Source of the DNA: Thermoflavifilum thermophilum
GTDB taxonomy: Bacteria > Bacteroidota > Bacteroidia > Chitinophagales > Chitinophagaceae
NCBI RefSeq assembly: GCF_900116565.1
Contig: NZ_FPCJ01000001.1
Location: forward strand, 2,228,540 to 2,292,539
Length of the DNA: 64,000 bases
Reading direction: 5' to 3'
In this document: piece after piece, positions 57,632-64,000 of the stretch
Numbering within the stretch: the stretch's first letter is position 1
Layout: every line of letters begins with the position of its first letter
Made by a program: the position numbers and the translations under genes
The notes under the pieces: generated by a model
Told to the model about the DNA's origin: nothing
Seen by the model: only the letters and a program-made list of their open reading frames with translations
The model's database searches: none

Positions 57632-58891
57632 GTGACCGATACAACAGCAAAAGCCTTACCAGCATTGGATTTTGAAGCGGCCCGTAAAAGGCTTAGCCCT
57701 GTGGTGTCGCACACGCCGTTGATGTGGAATCAAAACCTCTCGCGGCGTTACCAGGCCAATATTTTCTTGAAACGCGAAGACCTGCAGGTGGTGCGCTCCT
57801 ACAAGATCAGAGGCGCTTTTAACCTAATGAGCAGCCTCCCGGCAAAGGAGCTCCAACGGGGCGTGGTGTGTGCCAGTGCGGGTAATCATGCCCAGGGCTT
57901 TGCCTATTCCTGTGCCCATCTTCAGGTGAAAGGCGTGGTTTTCATGCCGTCTCCTACGCCCAAGCAAAAGATCCATCAGGTGCAGATGTTTGGCGATGGA
58001 TGGATTGATATCCAGCTTACCGGCGATACGTTTGATGATTGCCAGGCAGCTGCACTGGCTTTCGCCGAAACCCATCACATGACGTTCATTCCTCCTTTTG
58101 AGCATCCCAAAATCATCGAAGGACAAGGTACGGTGGGTGTGGAAATCCTCGAAGACCTGCCCGATGTGGATTACATATTCATTCCAGTGGGCGGGGGAGG
58201 ACTGGCATCGGGAGTAGGGTTGTATGTCAAGCAACACAGGCCTCAGGCGAAACTGATTGGCGCAGAACCCGAAGGCGCTCCTTCTATGGTAGAAGCCTTT
58301 CGGGCTGGGCATCCCGTGCGGCTTGATCATATCGATAATTTTGTGGATGGGGCTGCGGTTAAGCAGGTGGGCGAGCTTACCTTTCAGATTTGCCGGCAGG
58401 TGCTCGATGATATGATATTGGTGCCCGAAGGTCGCATCTGTTCCACCATCTTGCGGTTGTATAACGAAGAAGCCATGGTAGTGGAACCCGCGGGCGCACT
58501 GGCCATTTCAGCCTTACCCGATTTCCGGGAAATGATCAAGGGCAAAAATGTGGTTTGTATTGTGAGTGGCAGCAACAACGATATAGATCGTATGCAGGAA
58601 ATCAAAGAACGTTCCCTGCTGTATGAAGGCCTGAAACATTATTTTATCATTCGTTTTGCCCAGCGCCCGGGTGCTCTTCGTGAGTTTGTGAATGAAGTAT
58701 TGGGCCCTAACGACGATATTGTGCGGTTTGAATATATGCAAAAGCACAACAAAGAAACCGGCCCCGCACTGGTTGGTATCGAGTTGAAAGATCCGCAGGA
58801 TTATGAAGCCCTCATTGAGCGCATGAAAAAACGCCATATCGTCTATACCGAATTGAACAAAGACGATACGCTGTTTGGGTTCATTGTATGA
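57632..58891 (+). CDS. ilvA: Threonine dehydratase (biosynthetic)
   Basis: PLP enzyme deaminating threonine to 2-ketobutyrate for isoleucine synthesis. The 419-aa protein has the PLP lysine K58 in RSYKIRGAFN, SAGNHAQGFAY and the phosphate loop PVGGGGLASG. A single ACT-like regulatory domain (about 335-419) follows, against two in the long E. coli IlvA. A GTG start at 57632 is proposed because no in-frame ATG lies close to the family start. It is the last operon gene and is followed by a terminator. Confidence 0.94.
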   Translation: MTDTTAKALPALDFEAARKRLSPVVSHTPLMWNQNLSRRYQANIFLKREDLQVVRSYKIRGAFNLMSSLPAKELQRGVVCASAGNHAQGFAYSCAHLQVKGVVFMPSPTPKQKIHQVQMFGDGWIDIQLTGDTFDDCQAAALAFAETHHMTFIPPFEHPKIIEGQGTVGVEILEDLPDVDYIFIPVGGGGLASGVGLYVKQHRPQAKLIGAEPEGAPSMVEAFRAGHPVRLDHIDNFVDGAAVKQVGELTFQICRQVLDDMILVPEGRICSTILRLYNEEAMVVEPAGALAISALPDFREMIKGKNVVCIVSGSNNDIDRMQEIKERSLLYEGLKHYFIIRFAQRPGALREFVNEVLGPNDDIVRFEYMQKHNKETGPALVGIELKDPQDYEALIERMKKRHIVYTELNKDDTLFGFIV

Positions 58892-58905
58892 ACCACTCGT
58901 TGGTT

Positions 58906-58935
58906 AGCTGATTGGATTTCCTCATCAGCTTTTTT
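58906..58935 (+). terminator. Rho-independent terminator after ilvA
   Basis: AGCTGAT/ATCAGCT stem with an 11-base loop and a run of six T, between the ilvA stop and the convergent GH3 gene. Confidence 0.8.
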
Positions 58936-58966
58936 CCGGATAATCGGGGGGAAAGCCTTCACTTTT

Positions 58967-61252
58967 TCACTTCAACACAAAACTTGCCTGCTGCACATCG
59001 CGGCTGTTCCCGCCTACATACACGTCAAAAACTCCGGGTTCATACCGGTACTGCATATGCTGGTCGTAGATACGCAAATCATCGGCCGTGAGTGTAAATT
59101 CTATGGTTTTGCTTTCCCCTTTTTTCAGGAATACCCGCTGAAATCCTTTCAACACTTTCACGGGCTGAGTTACATCGGCCACCCGGTCGCGGATATACAG
59201 CTGAGCAATCTCTGTGCCGTCGCGATCTCCATCATTGGTCAGGGTAACGCGAATATGCAGTTTATCGCCCGGCATCAGCACGGGTTTATCCAATTGCAGG
59301 GGACCGTAGGTAAAATGGGTATAACTCAATCCATAGCCAAAGGGATACAGGGGATCGTTGGGAATATCCATGTATTTTGAAGTCCACTTCACATTCGGAT
59401 TGCCGGGCCGGCCTGTGTTTTTGTGGTTGTAATACACGGGAATCTGCCCTACGGCGTAGGGGAACGACATAGTCAGCTTTCCGGAAGGATTGGAGTCGCC
59501 AAACAGTACATCGGCAATGGCATGGCCCGCTTCCGTACCCAGGAACCAGGTTTCCAGGATGGCCGGGATATGTTCGCCTTCCCATTTCAGCACCAGTGGC
59601 CGGCCATTGGAAAGTACCAGCACGATGGGTTTTCCGGTTGCGTAAACAGCTTTCAGCAGCTCGCGCTGATTTTCGGGGATATGGATATCGGCGCGGGAGG
59701 CTGCTTCGCCGCTCATGCCGGCCGATTCACCCAGGCACATCACCACCACATCGGCTTTCCGGGCAGTGGCAACTGCCTCGCGGATAAGCTGTTGGGGTGA
59801 AAGCGGGGAAGGATGAATATCGCCGCCAAAAGCATTCAGCTGGCGTAGCATGGAAGTGTCATCGGTGATGTTGGCGCCCAGGGCATATAAGATTTTCGCC
59901 TGATTGCCCACGGCTTCGCGAATGCCCTGGAGGATGCTCACCGCCTTGTGCCAATCACCCGCACCCGACCAGCAGCCAATCATATCGCGCTGGTCATTGG
60001 CCAGCGGGCCAATCACCGCGATGGTGCCCGATTTTTTTAACGGCAGCAGCTGATGCTCATTTTTCAGCAACACGATAGATTCCCGGGCCATCTGGCGGGC
60101 AAAAGCCAGCTTGTCGGGACTCATGATTTCTCTTTGTGCTCTCCCTTCATCGATGCGATTGTATGGGTTTTGAAATAACCCAAGCTTATATTTGGCAATC
60201 AGGATGTCGCGCACAGCCTGATCGATAGCATCTTCGCTGATTTGCCCCTCTTCAACCAGTGTTTTTAGATGATGAATATAGGCCAGTCCCTGCATATCCA
60301 TTTCTGCACCGGCTTGGAAAGCCAGTTTGCTGGCTTCGGCGGTGTCGGCGGCAATGCCATGGTTGATGAGCTCGGGAATCGCATCATAATCGGTCACAAC
60401 GAAACCCTTGAAATGCCATTGTTGGCGCAGCAGCTCGGTCAGCAGCCAGTGATTAGCGGTAGCCGGAACGCCGTTGATTTCGTTGAAAGCGCTCATCACT
60501 GAACCTACACCGGCATCAATAGCGGCTTTGTAGGGGGGCAGATAATCTTCAAACATGCGCCTGCGGCTCATATCCACAATATTATATTCCCGGCCCGCTT
60601 CCACGGCGCCATACAGGGCATAATGCTTCACGCAAGCCATCACCGTATTGCTATCGGCCAGGTTATTGCCCTGATAGCCTTTCACATAAGCCCGGGCGAT
60701 GAGTGAGCCCAGATAGGGATCTTCACCGGCACCTTCAGCAACCCGCCCCCAGCGCGGATCCCGCGCCAGATCCACCATGGGCGAGAAGACCCAGTTCAGC
60801 CCATCGGCTGCAGCCTCGGTAGCAGCTATGCGGGCTGCCTGCTCAATGCCTGCCGTATCCCAGCTGCAGGCCATGCCCAGCGGTATGGGAAAGATGGTTT
60901 TATGCCCATGGATCACATCAAAACCAAACAACAGCGGAATGTGCAGCCGGGTGCTATCTACGGCAATCTCCTGCAGCTTACGCACGTACGCCGGGCCAAA
61001 TGCGTTGAAAATACCCCCACAGCGGCCAGCCTGGATATCGTCCAGATATTCTTTGCGCATGGTGGGACCCGTAACAGCCATATCGCTGGTCAACAGATTC
61101 AGCTGGCCGATCTTTTCATCGAGCGTCATCTGACTGATGAGATGATTCACAAAGGCATACATGGCCGAATCGCTTGCCTGCTGGCAAAATCCGGGAACAG
61201 CGATGCCTGAAATCAGGCCGAAAAACAGGAGTAAACGAAGTATAGATCGCAT
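58967..61252 (-). CDS. bglX: Secreted GH3 beta-glucosidase (BglX-like)
   Basis: Periplasmic beta-glucosidase of family 3, 761 aa with a signal peptide ending near GFCQQ. The N-terminal TIM barrel contains the nucleophile D288 in GFVVTDYDAI and substrate contacts in GFDVIHGHKT and DPRWGRVAEG. The alpha/beta sandwich has CLGESAGMSGEA, and a C-terminal fibronectin III-like domain (about 640-760) follows. All domains of BglX are present. It likely hydrolyses beta-glucosides or xylosides. The ATG at 61252 gives the signal peptide directly. A promoter box lies at 61293. Confidence 0.93.
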   Translation of the reverse strand: MRSILRLLLFFGLISGIAVPGFCQQASDSAMYAFVNHLISQMTLDEKIGQLNLLTSDMAVTGPTMRKEYLDDIQAGRCGGIFNAFGPAYVRKLQEIAVDSTRLHIPLLFGFDVIHGHKTIFPIPLGMACSWDTAGIEQAARIAATEAAADGLNWVFSPMVDLARDPRWGRVAEGAGEDPYLGSLIARAYVKGYQGNNLADSNTVMACVKHYALYGAVEAGREYNIVDMSRRRMFEDYLPPYKAAIDAGVGSVMSAFNEINGVPATANHWLLTELLRQQWHFKGFVVTDYDAIPELINHGIAADTAEASKLAFQAGAEMDMQGLAYIHHLKTLVEEGQISEDAIDQAVRDILIAKYKLGLFQNPYNRIDEGRAQREIMSPDKLAFARQMARESIVLLKNEHQLLPLKKSGTIAVIGPLANDQRDMIGCWSGAGDWHKAVSILQGIREAVGNQAKILYALGANITDDTSMLRQLNAFGGDIHPSPLSPQQLIREAVATARKADVVVMCLGESAGMSGEAASRADIHIPENQRELLKAVYATGKPIVLVLSNGRPLVLKWEGEHIPAILETWFLGTEAGHAIADVLFGDSNPSGKLTMSFPYAVGQIPVYYNHKNTGRPGNPNVKWTSKYMDIPNDPLYPFGYGLSYTHFTYGPLQLDKPVLMPGDKLHIRVTLTNDGDRDGTEIAQLYIRDRVADVTQPVKVLKGFQRVFLKKGESKTIEFTLTADDLRIYDQHMQYRYEPGVFDVYVGGNSRDVQQASFVLK

Positions 61253-61292
61253 AGCTTGGGAATATGAAATTGTAAACATAAGCATTGCCGAT

Positions 61293-61300
61293 CAAAAATA
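61293..61300 (-). promoter_or_regulatory. Predicted -7 box for the GH3 gene
   Basis: Minus-strand TATTTTTG, matching TAnnTTTG, 40 bases before the ATG at 61252. Confidence 0.45.
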
Positions 61301-61586
61301 AGGCAAGCGGATGAAAAACAATAGCATCAGCAAGATCAAATTCTCAAAAAAATGAGAATCGACAGAGCAGGAATGGATATGTGAGACAACTCTTGTGTGA
61401 TGGGTTACTTGTTTTTCAATTGCAGATGCATCAGCATGCAGGTCAGCCCATCATTCTCCGATCTGAAAATACCTTGATCATTTCATTCTTTGATTCACTA
61501 ATGATAAAATGTTATGCTTAATTTGTCACACTTCCACAAAACAAGGGTGCTTTGTGATTTGTTTGCTTAATTATTCGTAGTTATTT
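61301..61586. other. Non-coding AT-rich stretch upstream of GH3
   Basis: Apart from the GH3 promoter just before it, the only structure I see is a short inverted repeat, ATTCTC-(8)-GAGAAT, at 61340-61359, which could be an operator for GH3. The rest shows no gene or RNA. Confidence 0.4.
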
Positions 61587-62186
61587 TTATTTTCTTGACA
61601 TTGGATATGGAAACGAAAATACCAACTGCTTAAATAACCACCTGTTATCTTGCCGTACAATTGCACCTGAGAGGCGAATGGAATATTTTATTTCTAAACC
61701 TCCGCTTTCAATTTGCTGAATCAGGTTCGCCGCTTCACTTGAATAGGAAAGTAATTTGGCACCACTTGTTTTTTCTGTATTTACCAATTGTTGAAGTCGC
61801 TTGTAAGCAAAGTCGTAAGCTTTTTCTTTATCAGGAAATGTCATTGATGCGGTTCCATTCATTAAAAAAAGTGTAACATCTCCTATCGTTGTTACTTTCA
61901 ATGTCGATGTGTCTAATTTCAAATCAAACCAGTAAAGCCAGTCGTTCTTAAAAAAATTTTTGGCTGCATTCATTCCTTGCAGCAATTCATCTTCACCTGT
62001 TCCCAGAATTTGAATATCTTTTGCACATAGATCATTTACAAATGCATCTACAAAGCTGGTATCTCGTTTTGTATAACCATACTGAAATCTCTTAAAGACT
62101 TCATTTATTTGCTTATTTACCTGCGAATAAGATGTGAGGCATAATAAACAAAAACCGAATACAAGGATATATTTTTTTCTTATCAT
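61587..62186 (-). CDS. Secreted NTF2/SnoaL-like protein
   Basis: 199 aa with a signal peptide (MIRKKYILVFGFCLLCLTSYSQ). The mature domain looks NTF2/DUF4440-like: an N-terminal helix pair (FKRFQYGYTKRDTSFVDAFV), ILGTGEDELLQG, and a closing strand NRWLFKQLVFSFPYP. Similar proteins in Bacteroidota are annotated SnoaL-like. Neither a catalytic residue nor a substrate is evident. The ATG at 62186 starts the signal peptide; the open frame continues 62 codons upstream without support. Confidence 0.65.
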   Translation of the reverse strand: MIRKKYILVFGFCLLCLTSYSQVNKQINEVFKRFQYGYTKRDTSFVDAFVNDLCAKDIQILGTGEDELLQGMNAAKNFFKNDWLYWFDLKLDTSTLKVTTIGDVTLFLMNGTASMTFPDKEKAYDFAYKRLQQLVNTEKTSGAKLLSYSSEAANLIQQIESGGLEIKYSIRLSGAIVRQDNRWLFKQLVFSFPYPMSRK

Positions 62187-62469
62187 TGAATTATGTATTA
62201 ACAAGACTATGTGTTTTTTATCTTTCAAAATCGCCAACACTCTTTTCTGGGGGCAAGCGTCTACAAATATACCTATTTTGCGTTTGTGCAAATAAGCCAT
62301 GCTAAAATATGTTTTGGTAGTGAACAAATTGCATTTATTGTGCAGTGGGCAGTTGAACTTCTGCTTAAACAATGAATTAGAATGTTGCGTAAATCCAAAA
62401 CCAGGACTGTATGCAATCCCAGAAATGTTTCAGCCAGCAAATCTCAACAATGCCTTTGCTTCATCATGA

Positions 62470-62760
62470 TTATTTGATTAAGGCGAATTTGATGGGTGGT
62501 TTGTCTCCCATGCGTTTGATTATTTTATTGGCTTCCAAATCCAGCTTCACCCATTCCATGTGCCACTCTATTGAGCCAGTAAACTTTATTTTCTCTTCGA
62601 GTATGCGATTTGTAATTGAACGAAGCAATTCTGTGTGGGTAGATGGCCCCTTTTCCTTCAAATGTGCCAGAAAATGCGTTTTTATGATTTCATATTTTTC
62701 TTTGTCCATGCTGATTGCTTTTTTACCAGCAGGATGTTTAAGCTGAATTTTTTCTCCCAT
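62470..62760 (-). CDS. Small conserved protein (possibly DUF6958)
   Basis: 96 aa, soluble and basic. The N-terminus MGEKIQLKHPAGKKAISMDK and the core GSIEWHMEWVKLDLEANKIIKR fit a small Bacteroidota family that I tentatively equate with DUF6958. The helix-rich core with a closing IKFALIK strand suggests a winged-helix-like fold. Function unknown. It neighbours the YciI-family remnant; both kinds of gene are often found in accessory clusters. Confidence 0.65.
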   Translation of the reverse strand: MGEKIQLKHPAGKKAISMDKEKYEIIKTHFLAHLKEKGPSTHTELLRSITNRILEEKIKFTGSIEWHMEWVKLDLEANKIIKRMGDKPPIKFALIK

Positions 62761-62950
62761 GGTTTTAAAATTTATGTTGCAGGTTGAATGGTGAATGGTA
62801 ATTTGAATTATTTGGTGTTAGGATTCAAATGTAAGAATTTAATTTTAATATTTATACTTGTTAAATGCTCAAAATAACGGCATAAAAATCTTTCATTTTA
62901 TTACATTCCTTTCAGAATAAGGGAGTTAAAAGTTCTTCATGTAATTTTTA

Positions 62951-63296
62951 TCAATCACGCTTTAAAACTTTTCTTACTTCAATGTATCTGAATATCTAAG
63001 TAAGAATCGGATTGACTTTTACAATTTCTATCGTTTTAACAATGTAGTTCGCTTTAATAACAACGTAACCGCTAATAAATTCTTTGATTTCGGTGTAAGG
63101 CCTTTCCGTGACCAGTTCGCTAGGTTTTACGGTTTTTCGCCCTTCCCGGAAAGGGCAAAAATGTGTTGCCTTTGCCAACCTATTTGTCCTGTGCTGCAAT
63201 ACTAACTGACCAATTTCTCCTTTCCTGCATTAATTCAGGAGATGGTTTAAAATCGGCAATCTCTTTTACTTTAGAGATTAGCGCAAATTCTTTCAT
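62951..63296 (-). pseudogene. Decayed YciI (YCII-domain) family gene
   Basis: Read on the minus strand from the ATG at 63296, the frame gives MKEFALISKVKEIADFKPSP and ends in IAAQDK at a TAG (63180-63182). Beyond it the same frame continues VGKGNTFLPF and GRAK. In the A5 run (T run at 63133-63137 on the plus strand) the frame must shift by one base to continue TVKPSELVTERPYTEIKEFI and SGYVVIKAN. A second TAG (62996-62998) precedes IFRYIEVRKVLKRD and a natural stop at 62951. Removing one A and the two stops restores a 114-codon YCII-domain protein with the PYTEIKEF signature. It is therefore a pseudogene and not a short gene. Confidence 0.8.
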
Positions 63297-63328
63297 TTTT
63301 TAAATTTAATTCTTCGACCTTGCGAGGA

Positions 63329-63514
63329 CTAGCATTTCAGAAAAGAGATAAAAGTCGCGTTTTTTTGTTTGAGTGTGTTGGTCTTAAAATAGCAGGTAAT
63401 GGTTTCTTGCTTTGCGTTTGACGAGTTTCGGATTACTTCACTCTCAACTTGCACATAAGTTTGATAGTAGTACTCAACTTCAAGTTTACAAATCAGCCTC
63501 CCTGATGCAAAATT
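63329..63514 (-). other. Open but unassigned 62-codon stretch
   Basis: Minus-strand frame without a start codon, between a TAG just above 63514 and a TAG at 63329-63331. It reads in part RLICKLEVEYYYQTYVQVES. It may be a gene remnant, as its composition is protein-like. I do not recognise it. Confidence 0.3.
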
Positions 63515-63533
63515 CTAGTTGCCCGGTATTTTT

Positions 63534-64000
63534 CTATAATCTAATTCGTAGTCCAATTCTGTCATTGTCTATATAAGTATTTTGGTCCTGTTCTTTTGAT
63601 TCAAATATGAAAGGTTTAGTCTCATTCGTAATACCGTTTTCAGCATAATATCTAACCACGGACGGTAAAATAATTCTTAGCCTGTAATATTCAAGGAACT
63701 CGAATATCCAAAAGGAAAGGTTTATAAACGGAGATTTATTATGAAATAATCTATCAAACTTTCTAGATGAAAGTTCAATCTCATAAAATTTTTCACCTTG
63801 AATCTGAATTTCACGAATATTAAAATACTTTTCATTTAAGAATTCTGATAATCCGCTATAATATTCTTTTGTTAACCGTCTTAATAATTCGTTGTCGTAT
63901 GAAACATTATCATTAAAAGGGTCGTGGTATTTACATTTTACTTGATTATATAAGTCATATGAAACAGAAGCAATCGTAAAATTTACTCGAATGCCACCTG
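63534..64000 (-). CDS. Unrecognised protein, C-terminal 154 residues (cut by window edge)
   Basis: The minus-strand frame is open from the right edge (first full codon at 63998) to a TAG at 63534-63536. The 154 residues are rich in aromatic, asparagine and charged residues (LLRRLTKEYYSGLSEFLNEK; FWIFEFLEYYRLRIILPSV) and look alpha/beta, with one helical hydrophobic patch that is probably buried and not transmembrane. I do not recognise a family. The AT-rich codon use matches the surrounding accessory DNA and differs from the ilv genes. The N-terminus lies outside the window. Confidence 0.6.
   Translation of the reverse strand, partial: GGIRVNFTIASVSYDLYNQVKCKYHDPFNDNVSYDNELLRRLTKEYYSGLSEFLNEKYFNIREIQIQGEKFYEIELSSRKFDRLFHNKSPFINLSFWIFEFLEYYRLRIILPSVVRYYAENGITNETKPFIFESKEQDQNTYIDNDRIGLRIRL

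Noticed and set aside
62996-63199. 67-codon frame as an independent small gene
   Set aside because: It holds only the C-terminal half of a YCII domain; the N-terminal half is in another frame upstream, so it is a pseudogene fragment.

Overview
The window looks like chromosomal DNA of a Bacteroidota bacterium, probably of the Chitinophagaceae/Chitinophagales type. The reasons are: many start sites preceded by a TAnnTTTG -7 box; near absence of Shine-Dalgarno sequences, with a few striking exceptions; a TamB-like protein; a LytS/LytTR two-component pair; an ilvDBNCA operon with the short Bacteroidota-style KARI; and several secreted glycosidases and outer-membrane barrels. The genus assignment is inference; no rRNA is present.

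Layout. 1-8.1 kb: lpxK (cut by the left edge), an overlapping bioD-ftcD pair, a cystathionine beta-synthase, tRNA-Asp(GTC), accA, dapA and a convergent STAS protein-RNase Z pair. 8.2-14.4 kb: clpC, cmk and a TPR sensor kinase with its LytTR regulator. 14.6-24.6 kb: ispH divergent from rpsA (six S1 domains), an alpha/beta hydrolase, an acyl-CoA thioesterase, pyrG, yidC, an enoyl-CoA hydratase and a secreted DUF4412-like protein. 24.6-34 kb: a small membrane-anchored protein, a tamB-pepT overlapping pair, an exported amidase and a divergently transcribed exported isoaspartyl peptidase. 34-41 kb: a HAD phosphatase, a DinB-lipoprotein pair, a sugar MFS-ROK kinase pair divergent from galK, a lipoprotein metalloprotease and a NUDIX hydrolase. 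41-49.9 kb: ribF, prmC, ribD, a cold-shock gene, a dipeptide epimerase, YtxH, nhaA, two tandem paralogous outer-membrane proteins and a zinc alcohol dehydrogenase. 50-61.3 kb: a GH31 alpha-glucosidase, the ilvD-ilvB-ilvN-ilvC-ilvA branched-chain operon and a GH3 beta-glucosidase. 61.3-64 kb: a visibly AT-rich, gene-poor stretch with an NTF2-like secreted protein, a small conserved protein, a decayed YciI-family gene and an unrecognised gene cut by the right edge.

Most of the window is housekeeping: cell envelope (lpxK, tamB, yidC), fatty acids (accA), lysine/peptidoglycan (dapA), isoprenoids (ispH), nucleotides (cmk, pyrG), flavins (ribF, ribD), translation (rpsA, prmC, tRNA) and branched-chain amino acids (ilv). 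Accessory functions are sugar use (GH31, GH3, MFS, ROK, galK) and peptide/amide salvage (pepT, amidase, isoaspartyl peptidase, dipeptide epimerase). I found no CRISPR array, prophage, intact insertion sequence or obvious defence system. The most distinctive observations are a 14-helix-like sugar transporter with a periplasmic insert of about 100 residues, an SD-led TTG start on rpsA, and the YciI pseudogene, which can be reconstructed base by base.
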